A stretch of 64,000 nucleotides of DNA from Pseudolabrys taiwanensis (GCF_003367395.1 NZ_CP031417.1:2604001-2668000); one strand, 5' to 3'. Counted from the stretch's first letter, positions 47,617 to 56,583 are shown. A program made the numbers and translations. Notes: generated from the letters alone by a model not told the origin.

Positions 47617-48635
47617 CCAAGGTTCAGCACGCGACTCGTTCGAGCCAGATCGGCGTTACGCTGATTGCGCTGGCGCTCGTCGCGCTCGTTGCCGCGCCGG
47701 CCTGGGGCGACCGCAATACGCTGCGGCTCTTGGCCGAGATGTTCACCTATCTCGCGCTGGCAAGCTTGTGGAATCTACTCGCCGGCTACGCGGGCCTGGT
47801 CTCGGTCGGCCAGCAGGCGTTCGTCGGCTTCGGCGGCTATCTCCTCTTCGCGCTGGCGATGCTGTTCGGCGTGCATCCGATCCTCGCCATTTTCATCGCG
47901 GGTCCGGCGGCGGCGCTGGTCGCCGTGCCGTTGGCGCTGTTGATCTTCCGGCTGCGTGGCGCCTACTTTGCCATCGGCACCTGGGTGGTGGCGGAGGTCT
48001 TCCGTCTGCTCGCCTCGCAGATATCGGTCCTCGGCGGCGGCTCCGGCGTCAGCCTTCCCGCGGCTATCATCCTTTCGATCGCGCCGACACGGCAAATGCG
48101 CGAGTTCGAGATTTACTGGCTCGCGCTCGGCCTCGCCGTCGTCGTGCTCGCCGCCATGGTGGCGCTGCTGCGCTCGCGCCACGGCCTCGCGCTGACCGCC
48201 GTTCGCGACAACGAGCTCGCGGCGCGCAGCAACGGCATCGATGTCACCCGGCTGAAACTTGCGGTCTATGTGCTGACCGCCGCCGGCACCGCCATGACCG
48301 GCGCGCTTATCTTTCTCATGAAGCTGCGCATCTCCCCGGACACCGCCTTTAGCGTCAACGACTGGACCGCCTTCGTCATCTTCATCGTGGTGATCGGCGG
48401 CATCGGTCGCATCGAGGGCCCGGTCATCGGCACCGTGATCTTCTTCTTGATGCGGCAGACGTTGGCCGACCTCGGCAGCCTCTATCTTTTGATCATGGGC
48501 GCGGTGGCGATCGTCGTCATGTTGTGGGCGCCGAAAGGGCTCTGGGGCCTCGTCGCCGAGCGCTTCGGTTGGCAGGCGCTGCCGCTGCAGCGTCGCCTGA
48601 TCCTCACGCCCGATAAGTTGGAGGCAAAATCATGA
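47613..48635 (+). CDS. livM: Liv-type ABC transporter permease LivM, catabolic island
   Basis: A 340-residue permease with about nine membrane segments. The frame is open far upstream because it runs through livH and the repeat, but the TTG at 47613 behind AAGGTG gives the normal LivM N-terminus. Marks: SLWNLLAGYAGLVSVGQQAFVG and the coupling loop TAVRDNELAARSNGID. Its stop overlaps the ATG of the amidohydrolase gene by 4 bases, tying transport to catabolism. Confidence 0.94.
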   Translation: MTKVQHATRSSQIGVTLIALALVALVAAPAWGDRNTLRLLAEMFTYLALASLWNLLAGYAGLVSVGQQAFVGFGGYLLFALAMLFGVHPILAIFIAGPAAALVAVPLALLIFRLRGAYFAIGTWVVAEVFRLLASQISVLGGGSGVSLPAAIILSIAPTRQMREFEIYWLALGLAVVVLAAMVALLRSRHGLALTAVRDNELAARSNGIDVTRLKLAVYVLTAAGTAMTGALIFLMKLRISPDTAFSVNDWTAFVIFIVVIGGIGRIEGPVIGTVIFFLMRQTLADLGSLYLLIMGAVAIVVMLWAPKGLWGLVAERFGWQALPLQRRLILTPDKLEAKS

Positions 48636-49636
48636 GCCCGATCATCGATATCTATTGCCATATCTATCCGGATCGCTTCTTTCAGGAGATGAGCAAAGTC
48701 GCGCCTAACCTCACCAATATCGGTAAGAGGCTGCGCGGCATACCGAAGCTGTTCGACCTCGACGCGCGCTTCAGAGAGATGGATCAGTTCGGTGACTATC
48801 GGCAGATCATCTCGCTGCCCAACCCCGCGATCGAGGACATCGCGCCGCCGCATCTGGGCATCGACCTCGCGCGGATCGCCAATGACGCGATGGCCGACAT
48901 GTGCCGCAAGCATCCCGAGCGCTTTCCGACCTTCGCGGCGGCGCTGTGCCTGACCGACATCGAAGGCTCAGTCGCCGAGGCAAAGCGCGCCATCAACGAT
49001 CTCGGCGCGCGCGGCGTGCTGATCTACACCAATATCGCCGGTGAGCCGCTCGACGATCCGAAATTCGATCCGATCTTCAAGGCGGTCGCCGAACTCGACG
49101 CGGTCGTCTGGCTGCACCCGGTCGGGACTGCGTCGATGCCGGACTATCCGGCGGAGAAGAAGTCGCGCTTCGAGATGTGGTGGTGCTTCCACTGGCCCTA
49201 TGAAACGTCGGTCGCGATGGTGCGGATGGTATTCTGCGGGCTGCTCGACCGCTATCCGCAGCTCAAGATCGTAACGCACCATCTCGGCGGCATGATCCCT
49301 TACTACGACGGCCGTGTAGGCAAAGGCCTCGAAGTGCTTGGTCAGCGCACCTCCGACGAGGATTATTCGCAGATCCTGCCGTCGCTGAAGCGGCCGCATA
49401 TGGCGTATCTGCACGACTTCTATGCCGACACCGCCATGTTCGGTGGCGGCGTCAATGCAATCCGGTGCGGTTACGAGTTCTTCGGCGCCGATAAGGTCGT
49501 GTTCGCGACCGACACGCCGCTCGGGCCGATCGCCCCGACAATCGATACTGTCAGGAACCTTGGATTGACGGCGGCTGACGAACGAAAAGTGTTCTGCGGC
49601 AATGCCGAGAAGCTTTTAAATATGAAGTTCGGCTAA
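48632..49636 (+). CDS. Amidohydrolase family protein (ACMSD-like)
   Basis: A 334-residue metal enzyme of the amidohydrolase-2 family. The opening IIDIYCHIYP gives the D-x-Y-x-H pattern in place of the usual HxH; other ligand segments are VVWLHPVGTAS, KIVTHHLGGMIPY and VFATDTPLGP. Members decarboxylate or hydrolyse ring compounds such as aminocarboxymuconate semialdehyde. It is translationally coupled to livM, so it probably acts on the imported compound or its product. It is not close to the decarboxylase-like gene at 38589. Confidence 0.9.
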   Translation: MSPIIDIYCHIYPDRFFQEMSKVAPNLTNIGKRLRGIPKLFDLDARFREMDQFGDYRQIISLPNPAIEDIAPPHLGIDLARIANDAMADMCRKHPERFPTFAAALCLTDIEGSVAEAKRAINDLGARGVLIYTNIAGEPLDDPKFDPIFKAVAELDAVVWLHPVGTASMPDYPAEKKSRFEMWWCFHWPYETSVAMVRMVFCGLLDRYPQLKIVTHHLGGMIPYYDGRVGKGLEVLGQRTSDEDYSQILPSLKRPHMAYLHDFYADTAMFGGGVNAIRCGYEFFGADKVVFATDTPLGPIAPTIDTVRNLGLTAADERKVFCGNAEKLLNMKFG

Positions 49637-49650
49637 GCGATGCATTCGGG

Positions 49651-49747
49651 ATGGCCGGGCTTGCGTCCTCGCAGCCGTTCCGGCCATCAATTTTTCAAAG
49701 ACGTGGATGCCTATGATGTGCATGCCCGGCACGAGGCCGGGCAGGAC
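49651..49747. repeat. Intergenic palindromic element, 'atggccgggc' type
   Basis: A degenerate member of the family at 46635 (atggccgggcttgcg ... catgcccggcacgaggccgggcaggac) following the amidohydrolase gene. Confidence 0.65.
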
Positions 49748-49771
49748 GGGACATAAGCTTCGTCGGAAGTG

Positions 49772-49966
49772 TTAGTGCTTCTTCTTTTTCACGTCGCCCG
49801 CGCCGGTGATGCCCGGATTGAAGGACGGCGGATCGCTGGCGGGGAAGCTCTCGTCGGAGTTCACCACCACCTCGTCCTCCTGCTTCTTGATCCGTTCGCG
49901 TTCCTTTTCCGCCTTCTTTTCAAGCGGCTTTTCGTGCTCGGCCGTATGGCCACGATTGTCGGTCAT
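49772..49966 (-). CDS. Small Lys/Glu-rich protein of unknown function
   Basis: A 64-residue hydrophilic protein. The first half is a charged helix (EHEKPLEKKAEKERERIKKQ); the second half contains DESFPASDPPSFNPGITG, a compact motif that recurs in small rhizobial hypothetical proteins. It ends in a Lys run. A GAGAG purine tract lies before the ATG. No catalytic residues are evident; it is probably soluble and partly disordered. Confidence 0.7.
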   Translation of the reverse strand: MTDNRGHTAEHEKPLEKKAEKERERIKKQEDEVVVNSDESFPASDPPSFNPGITGAGDVKKKKH

Positions 49967-50061
49967 CCAACTCTCCCGTTTCCGCGCGGCCGAGGGCCGC
50001 GTGCCTCCGTTGGTTCATTAGGGAAACGTCTGGTCGGCGGCGAGGTTCCGCGCCGCGGATA

Positions 50062-50676
50062 TCAGGCGGCTGCCGGCGTTTTGACGCACACCTTGAGGTC
50101 GGCCACGAACTGCCGGTACTGCGCGCGCTTGTCCGCCTCATCCTCGATGCGCAGAATGTATGACGGATGGATGGTCGCGAGCATGCGGCCGCCGTCGGCC
50201 AGATCGATCAGGCGCCCGCGGATCTTGTTGATGGGCAGCGGATGCCCGGACACGCTGCGCACGGCCGTCGCTCCCAGCGCCACCAAGATGCTCGGCTTCA
50301 CCAGCTTTCGTTCGGCGTCGAGCCACCAATGGCATTGATCGATTTCGTGGGCATTCGGCCGCTTGTGCAGGCGGCGCTTGCCACGGGGCTCGAACTTGAA
50401 ATGCTTCACGGCATTGGTGATGAAGATCTCGCCGCGCGAAATGCCGGCATCGTCCAACGCCGCCTGCAGCACGCGGCCCGCCGGCCCGACGAAGGGATGC
50501 CCCTGTTTGTCCTCCTGGTCGCCCGGCTGTTCGCCCACCATCAGGATGCGCGCCCGCGCCGGCCCCTCGCCGGAGACGACCTGCGTGGCATTCTTGTAAA
50601 GCGGGCAGCGCGTGCAGGCGGCCTCCGCCGTGCGCAACGCTTTCAATGACCGGATATCGGGCGCCTGCTCATCCAT
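50062..50676 (-). CDS. udgX: UdgX-type uracil-DNA glycosylase (family 4-like superfamily)
   Basis: A 204-residue Fe-S DNA-repair protein. Two UdgX marks separate it from ordinary family 4 enzymes: motif A reads GEQPGDQED (48-56), and the loop GKRRLHKRP (99-107) carries the His (H104) that in studied UdgX proteins bonds covalently to the abasic site after uracil removal. Fe-S ligands would be C21, C24, a His/Cys near 92 and C115. Motif B is HPSYILR (170-176). It is a lone gene, upstream of which lies the ThDP enzyme operon end. Confidence 0.9.
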   Translation of the reverse strand: MDEQAPDIRSLKALRTAEAACTRCPLYKNATQVVSGEGPARARILMVGEQPGDQEDKQGHPFVGPAGRVLQAALDDAGISRGEIFITNAVKHFKFEPRGKRRLHKRPNAHEIDQCHWWLDAERKLVKPSILVALGATAVRSVSGHPLPINKIRGRLIDLADGGRMLATIHPSYILRIEDEADKRAQYRQFVADLKVCVKTPAAA

Positions 50677-50718
50677 GGCCCGGCAACGGATCGGCCCCGC
50701 TCCATGTTCCTTAACCGA

Positions 50719-52611
50719 TCAAAGATCTTGCCTTATCCACTCGTCCTGCACGTCGGCGCACCAGTTGCCGACATTCCATTGGCCCCAGGCGCCCAAACCG
50801 GCGAGCTCGTCCGGTCCGCTGTAGATCTTCACATGAACGACGGACAATCCGTCATGATCGCGCGCCGCCTTGAGCGCGGCGCGCAGGCTTTCAGCGTTGC
50901 TGCCGCCGCATACCGCCAGGACACCGGAAACCGCGGCGGCGAGCTGGACGTAGTTCACCGCGACACTGTCGTTGGTACGGAATTCCGCGTCGTACTGGGC
51001 CCGCTGCAAGCCGGTGATCGCCGCCATGCGGCGGTTGTCGAAGATGACGATCATGCCGCGCACGCGATGTTCGACGGCGTCGATCAGCACCTGCGGGTTC
51101 ATCATGAAGGAGCCGTCGCCGGTGAAGGCGATGGCATAGCGCGGGTTGTCGGCCAGCGCCGCGCCGACCAGCGCGCTCACCGCGAACCCCATATAGGAGG
51201 CGCCGGTCTCCGTGAAGGTATCGCCCGTCCTGTCGTCCTCGACGATCTGGAAGCCGTTGGCCTGCACGTCGCCGGCATCGAAGAACTTGGCGGCGCCGAT
51301 CGCCTTGGCGAAATCGGCCACGATCTTGATCGCGGCCGGCTGCGTCAGCACCGGCTTCTGCCACACGTCATCGCGCAGCGGTTCGCATTCGAACCGCATG
51401 CGCTTGTAGATGGCCCATTCCTGCTTCTTGGCCACGCAGGACTCGAGCCATTCATCCTTGTTGTTGTTGGCCTTGGCGGCTTCGAGCTTCGCCGCCAGGC
51501 GTTCGGCCACCGCGCCGATATCGCCGACCAGCGCCACCGTGTTGTTGTAATGCAGCGCGTCGGCGAGGTCGCCATTGATATTGATGACGGCCTTCGCCTT
51601 CTTGTAGCCGATGCCTGAGCAATCGGCCTGACATACCGCGCGCGAACCGATGACGATCAGCAAGTCGGCCTCGTTCATGGCGTAGTTGCCGCTGATCGAG
51701 CCCTTCGAGCCGCCGACATGCATGTTCTGCGGATGCGCGTCCGGCAGCACGCCGGTCGAGCCTGGCGAGAGCACCACCGCCGCGCCCGCCGCCTCCGCCA
51801 GCCGCGTCACGGCGGCGTCGTGGCCGCGCGTGCCGCCCCCCGCCTTGATCGCGACCCTCTCGGCCTTTGCAACCATCGCAACGGCTGCATCGAGCGCAAC
51901 GTCGTCCGCCGGTGCCAGCTTAGGCAGGTCGGGCCGGCCCGGCAGCGCGGCGAGGTTGACCGTAAGCTCGGCGGGCTGGGTGTTCAGCGGCAACAGCAGA
52001 TAGAACGGCCCCGCGCGGTAAGGATGATTGACGCAGATCGCGCCGCGCCGCAGCGCATCGCGCAGCCCCTCTGGCGTATGCAGCACGTAAGACTGACCCA
52101 ACACCGCGGTGAGCCGGCCGAACAGGCCTTGCTCTTCCTTCGGCACCTGCTGCATGTTGTAGCCTTCGCCGTACGTCGTCTCGTCGCCGTAGATGTGGTA
52201 GACGCCGACGCCGTTCGAGGCGGCGGCGAGCGAGCCGGCGAAGGCCTGCAAAGCCCCCGGGCCGATCGAGGCCACCACCGCGCAGAGTTCCCCATACTGC
52301 CAGCGCAGCGCCGTGGCCGCATGCGCCATCTCCACTTCGTTGCGGCAATTGATGGTGCGGGTAACGCCTTCCTCTTCATAGATGCGCAGAACGTTGCCGA
52401 GATCGGTCGAGCCGTGGCCGAAAATCGCAAAGTATTTGGAGACGCCCTGCTTCAACAGGCCGAGCACAAGCGCTTCCGACAAAGTGGTCTCGACGAGCTT
52501 CGAGACAGCGCCGTCGGCCAATGCCTGTTCGATGCCGCCAGCGGCACGCAGCGCACGTGCGCGTTCACGCATCTGGCGTTCGACTTCGCTCCGAGGGCTG
52601 CGCGTCAGCAT
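50719..52611 (-). CDS. Thiamine-diphosphate enzyme, IolD / acetolactate synthase-like
   Basis: A 630-residue cytoplasmic enzyme with the PYR, central and PP domains of the acetolactate synthase superfamily. FAIFGHGSTDLG and the catalytic Glu region RNEVEMAHAATAL lie in the first domain; the ThDP/Mg motif is GDGSFMMNPQ ... IVIFDNRRM in the last. The FGHG sequence and the dione-hydrolase relatives point to the IolD branch, which cleaves cyclic diones, rather than to amino-acid synthesis. An N-terminal extension of ~45 residues is present. It is the last gene of the minus-strand island. Confidence 0.87.
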   Translation of the reverse strand: MLTRSPRSEVERQMRERARALRAAGGIEQALADGAVSKLVETTLSEALVLGLLKQGVSKYFAIFGHGSTDLGNVLRIYEEEGVTRTINCRNEVEMAHAATALRWQYGELCAVVASIGPGALQAFAGSLAAASNGVGVYHIYGDETTYGEGYNMQQVPKEEQGLFGRLTAVLGQSYVLHTPEGLRDALRRGAICVNHPYRAGPFYLLLPLNTQPAELTVNLAALPGRPDLPKLAPADDVALDAAVAMVAKAERVAIKAGGGTRGHDAAVTRLAEAAGAAVVLSPGSTGVLPDAHPQNMHVGGSKGSISGNYAMNEADLLIVIGSRAVCQADCSGIGYKKAKAVININGDLADALHYNNTVALVGDIGAVAERLAAKLEAAKANNNKDEWLESCVAKKQEWAIYKRMRFECEPLRDDVWQKPVLTQPAAIKIVADFAKAIGAAKFFDAGDVQANGFQIVEDDRTGDTFTETGASYMGFAVSALVGAALADNPRYAIAFTGDGSFMMNPQVLIDAVEHRVRGMIVIFDNRRMAAITGLQRAQYDAEFRTNDSVAVNYVQLAAAVSGVLAVCGGSNAESLRAALKAARDHDGLSVVHVKIYSGPDELAGLGAWGQWNVGNWCADVQDEWIRQDL

Positions 52612-52627
52612 GGCGTCTCCTTAGGCG

Positions 52628-53605
52628 TCAATTCAGTTTGGCCGCTGCGGTCTTCAGAATCGGATCCCAGCGCCCGATGTCGTTCTTGAGACGCTCGGCG
52701 AGCGGGCCCGGACCGCGATCGGCCTTCGGCGGCACCGTACCGCCAAGCTCCTGCAGCCGCTTGGCCACTGCCGGATCGTCGAGCGCTTTGTCGAGGGCAG
52801 CGACGAGCTTGTCGGCAACCGGCTTCGGCAGCCCCTTCGGCGCGAACACGCCGCTCCAGACGTTGATGCTGTAGTCGGGAATGCCCGCCTCCTTGGCCGA
52901 CGGCACATCCGGCAGCGCCGGCGAGCGCGTGTCGCCGGACACGACGTAGGCTTTCAACGAACCGCCTTTGACCGCGCCCATGACGCTGACGACCTGCTCG
53001 CAGAAGAAGTCGACATGACCGCCAATGACATCATTGAGCGCCGGGCCCGTGCCGCGATAGGCAACCTGGCTCGGTTTGGCACCAACCACCGAATTGAACA
53101 GCATGCACGCCATGTGCGACGAGGCGCCGACGCCGCCATGCGCCTGCTTCACGCTCTCGCCATTTTTCTTAAGGTAGTCGACAAACTCCTTCAGGTTATT
53201 CGCCGGAATATCCTTCTTGGATACGATAGCGGCCGGTGCATAGGCCGTGACCCCGATCGGCGTGAAGTCTTTGGTCGAGTCATATTTCAGATTGGGATAG
53301 AGCGCCGGCGCCGAAACGTGCGAGCCCATGCTGGCGGCGAGCAATGTGTAACCGTCGGCGTGCGCTTCCGCGACGCGCCCGGTACCGATGGTGCCGCCGG
53401 CGCCGCCGACATTCTCGACGACGATCGATTGTCCGAGTGCCCTGCTCATGCCGTCGGCGACGATGCGCGCCACCACGTCACTCGGGCCTCCCGCCGGATA
53501 GGGCACGACCATCATGATGGGACGTGTCGGATAGTCCTCGGCCAGCGCCGGCGCAACAGCAAGCGCGAGAGCCGTCAGTACAGCCGCAGCGTAGGTCTTC
53601 TTCAC
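52628..53605 (-). CDS. Bug/TctC-type periplasmic substrate-binding protein in the Mo-hydroxylase island
   Basis: A 325-residue receptor with a Sec signal (AVLTALALAVAPALAED) and family start YPTRPIMMVVPYPAGGPSDV. VVENVGGAGGTIGTG and AHADGYTLLAAS follow. No tctAB is linked. Its place between Mo-hydroxylase and ThDP-enzyme genes implies that it binds the substrate of that pathway. 16 bp separate it from the downstream ThDP gene. Confidence 0.93.
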   Translation of the reverse strand: MKKTYAAAVLTALALAVAPALAEDYPTRPIMMVVPYPAGGPSDVVARIVADGMSRALGQSIVVENVGGAGGTIGTGRVAEAHADGYTLLAASMGSHVSAPALYPNLKYDSTKDFTPIGVTAYAPAAIVSKKDIPANNLKEFVDYLKKNGESVKQAHGGVGASSHMACMLFNSVVGAKPSQVAYRGTGPALNDVIGGHVDFFCEQVVSVMGAVKGGSLKAYVVSGDTRSPALPDVPSAKEAGIPDYSINVWSGVFAPKGLPKPVADKLVAALDKALDDPAVAKRLQELGGTVPPKADRGPGPLAERLKNDIGRWDPILKTAAAKLN

Positions 53606-53683
53606 GGCATCCTCCTCCCTAAAGTTTGTTTTGGTTTTAGGCAGTTCACTCGGAACCAGAGGCTTTCTCCGATCGTGCGGCTT

Positions 53684-54706
53684 CTACTCGGCCGCTTGCA
53701 TTTGCGCTTCGCGCTTCTCCTTCTCGCGGATGGCGGCCAGCACCTTCTCCGGCGTCGCCGGCAGGGCGGTGATGCGGACGCCAACCGCGTCGTAAATCGC
53801 GTTCATGATGGCGGGAATGGTCGGCACCATCGCCGGCTCGCCGATGCCTTTGACGCCGAGCGGTCCGATCGGGTCCGGCTCCTCGACGATGATGGAATTG
53901 ACGCGCGGCACGTCGAGCGACGTCGGCAGGATGTATTTGGCGAAACCGGGCGTCGTCGTGCGGCCTTTGTCGAGCTGATAGTCCTCCATCAGGCCCTGGC
54001 CGAGCGCCTGCACGACGCCGCCCTCGATCTGGCCTTCGACGCCCTGCGGATTGACGGCCCGGCCGACGTCGTGCGCGGCCCACACGCCGAGCACCTGCAC
54101 CTCGCCGGTGACCGTGTCGACTTCGACCTCCGCAACCTGCGCGCCGAATACGTAAGCCTGCCAAGGCCGCCCGGATCCATCGCCGCCTTTGCCGTCGGCG
54201 ATGCCGGTCGTATCGGTACCGAAGGTGGCGGAGCCGACCGGCACCACGCCTTTGCCTTTGGCCCTATGCACCGCCTCGCCCATGCTGATGCGGTGATTGG
54301 TGTTCTCGGCCCAGATTTCGCCGTTGCCGGTGTGGATCGTGTCGGCCGGCACGTCCCAGATAGCGGCCATCACCTCGACCAGCCGCTTCTTCGCCTCGCG
54401 CGACGCCAGCGCCACCGCGCTGCCGATCATGTAAGTCTGGCGTGTGGCGCCGGCATGTGCCGCTTCCGGCGCGCGTGCCGTGTCGTTGTCGCCGATCACC
54501 ACATGCTCGGGCTTCACGCCCATCTCCTGGGCGGCGATCTGCGCCAGCACGGTGAGGATGCCTTCGCCGATCTCAGTGACGCCGGTGACGACCTTGGCCG
54601 AACCGCCATCGTCGATTTCAGCCCAGGCGGCGGCGCGGTCCACCGTCGCCGTCCGCGCGATCCCGTACCAGCTCGCCGCCATGCCGCGTCCGCGTTTACG
54701 GGCCAT
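53684..54706 (-). CDS. Molybdenum hydroxylase, C-terminal half of the large subunit (separate gene)
   Basis: A 340-residue protein equal to the second Mo-cofactor binding domain of xanthine-dehydrogenase-family large subunits. It begins KRGRGMAASWYGI, a segment found mid-chain in normal subunits, and contains GVTEIGEGILTVLAQIAAQE, DNDTARAPEAAHAGATRQTY and, near the end, the catalytic-Glu motif GVKGIGEPAMVP. The ATG overlaps the upstream stop as TAATG, so translation is coupled. Together with 54706-56583 it makes one full active site. Confidence 0.9.
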   Translation of the reverse strand: MARKRGRGMAASWYGIARTATVDRAAAWAEIDDGGSAKVVTGVTEIGEGILTVLAQIAAQEMGVKPEHVVIGDNDTARAPEAAHAGATRQTYMIGSAVALASREAKKRLVEVMAAIWDVPADTIHTGNGEIWAENTNHRISMGEAVHRAKGKGVVPVGSATFGTDTTGIADGKGGDGSGRPWQAYVFGAQVAEVEVDTVTGEVQVLGVWAAHDVGRAVNPQGVEGQIEGGVVQALGQGLMEDYQLDKGRTTTPGFAKYILPTSLDVPRVNSIIVEEPDPIGPLGVKGIGEPAMVPTIPAIMNAIYDAVGVRITALPATPEKVLAAIREKEKREAQMQAAE

Positions 54707-56583
54707 TATTCCGCCGCCTCTTGTTTGTCGTGCGCCGCGAAGCGCGCGCCGAGCGATACAGCCGGGCGCACATCGCTGCGGCCGAGATCGCTGCGCGCAC
54801 CGCCGCGCACCGCCGGCACGCCCTGCTCCCAGCCGCTGCCCTGCTCGAGCGCGTCGAGCACGCGCGTGAGGCTCACTTTGCCGAGCCTCTGTTTGGTGTG
54901 CGTCGTGCCCCCGTCCTGAAAGGCGTTGATGCGGCGGATGACGAACGGATCGAGGCCAAGCCGCTCGGCCGCCATATCGAGCGTGCTTTCGGTGGCGAAC
55001 TGCGTCTGCAGCGCGCCGAAGGAACGGAAGGCGCCGGACGGCGTGTTGTTGGTGTAGATGCCGTAGGTATCGACCCGCACATTCGGGATCGCATAGGGGC
55101 CGGCGCCGAGAATCGCCGCCTTGCGCATCACGCCTTCGGTCGACAGCCCGTAAGCGCCGCCGTCGCAGATCATGGTCAGGTGCGAGGCGAGGATGCGGCC
55201 CTCGCGGGTGAAGCCCATGCGCAAGGTGGTGCGCGAGGGATGGCGCTTCGCGGTCGACGCCATCGATTCTTCCCGCGTGAACACCAGCCGCACCGGGCGA
55301 TCGGTTTTCATCGCCAGCAGGGCCAACATGCCCTGATAGATCATGTCCTCTTTGCCGCCGAAGCCACCGCCCACCGGGCTCATGATGAAGCGGACTTTGG
55401 AGATCGGCTTGGCGATGATCTTCGCCAGCATGTGACGGTGGTGCGTGATGTTCTGGCTCGGCGACACCACCGTGACGACGCCGTCATGGTCGACGTAAGC
55501 GAGCCCCGCCTCCGGTTCGAGATAGGCGTGCTCGATGGCCTGGGTCGAATAGTTCTCCTCCAGCACCAAATCGGCGGCCGCGAAGCCGGCCTCGACATCG
55601 CCGACCCGGATCGGGATGTGCTTGGTGATGTTGTCTGGCGCGTAATCGTGCAGCACGGGCGCGCCCGATCGCATAGCTTCGTCGGCATCGAATACGGCGG
55701 GCAACAGCTCATAGACGACCTTGATGGCAGCCACCGCGCGGCGCGCCGTCACCGGATCTTCCGCCGCCACGGCGGCGACCGCTTCACCGACATAACGCAC
55801 CTTGCCGCGCGCCATGACCGGTTGATCGTGCACGAACACACCGAAACCGTCCTCGCCCGGCACATCGGCGCAGGTGATGACGCCTTCGACGCCGTCCATG
55901 GCCTCGGCGGCTGATGTGTCGATCAAGAGGATTCGCGCGTGCGCATGCGGCGAGCGCAGCACCTGCACATGCAGCATGCCCGGCATGATCATGTCGCCGG
56001 CATAACGGAGCTTACCCGACACCTTGCTCGGCGCATCGATGCGGCGCACGTTCTTGCCGATGAAATCGCCTTCGGCATGCTCCTGCTCCGACAGCGCCGT
56101 CGCCGGCAGACGGCCGTTCTGTACATCGCGCGCCAGCTCGACGGCGTCGAATATCTTCTGGTAGCCGGTGCAGCGGCAGATATTGCCGCCGAGCCGCTCC
56201 TTGATCTCCTCGCGGTCGGCGAACGGATTGGCGCGCAACGCCGCGGTCGCCGCCATCACCATGCCGGGGATGCAATAGCCGCATTGGCTGGCGCCCGCTT
56301 TGTGGAATGCCTTCTGCAGCACGCTCAATTCGCCGCCACGGGCCAGACCTTCGACCGTCTCGATCGCGGTGCCTTGCGCCTTGGCGACCGGCAGCAGGCA
56401 GGATTTCATCAGCACGCCGTCGACGAACACCGAGCAGGTGCCGCATTCGCCCGCGCCACAGCCTTCCTTGTTGCCGGTGAGATTGAGATCGTCGCGCAGG
56501 AAATCGAGCAGCCGTTGATGCGGCTTGGCGCTCCGCGCAACCTTGCGGCCGTTGATCGTCGCTTTGATCTGAAGGTCAGGCAT
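54706..56583 (-). CDS. Molybdenum hydroxylase: [2Fe-2S] domain fused to N-terminal half of the large subunit
   Basis: A 625-residue protein. Residues 1-155 are a complete small subunit with two [2Fe-2S] clusters (C42, C47, C50, C62; C101, C104, C136, C138). Residues ~180-290 are the a/b hammerhead domain, and ~310-590 the first Mo-cofactor domain (GGGFGGKEDMIYQG; PSGAFRSFGALQTQF). The chain ends with a charged linker just where the second Mo domain should begin. ATG 56583 overlaps the FAD-subunit gene end by 8 bases. Confidence 0.9.
   Translation of the reverse strand: MPDLQIKATINGRKVARSAKPHQRLLDFLRDDLNLTGNKEGCGAGECGTCSVFVDGVLMKSCLLPVAKAQGTAIETVEGLARGGELSVLQKAFHKAGASQCGYCIPGMVMAATAALRANPFADREEIKERLGGNICRCTGYQKIFDAVELARDVQNGRLPATALSEQEHAEGDFIGKNVRRIDAPSKVSGKLRYAGDMIMPGMLHVQVLRSPHAHARILLIDTSAAEAMDGVEGVITCADVPGEDGFGVFVHDQPVMARGKVRYVGEAVAAVAAEDPVTARRAVAAIKVVYELLPAVFDADEAMRSGAPVLHDYAPDNITKHIPIRVGDVEAGFAAADLVLEENYSTQAIEHAYLEPEAGLAYVDHDGVVTVVSPSQNITHHRHMLAKIIAKPISKVRFIMSPVGGGFGGKEDMIYQGMLALLAMKTDRPVRLVFTREESMASTAKRHPSRTTLRMGFTREGRILASHLTMICDGGAYGLSTEGVMRKAAILGAGPYAIPNVRVDTYGIYTNNTPSGAFRSFGALQTQFATESTLDMAAERLGLDPFVIRRINAFQDGGTTHTKQRLGKVSLTRVLDALEQGSGWEQGVPAVRGGARSDLGRSDVRPAVSLGARFAAHDKQEAAE

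Noticed and set aside
54690..54720. Frameshift splitting the Mo subunit
   Set aside because: A TAATG overlap and a plausible charged C-terminus favour a natural split, but an indel cannot be excluded from one sequence; it is kept as a finding with that caveat.
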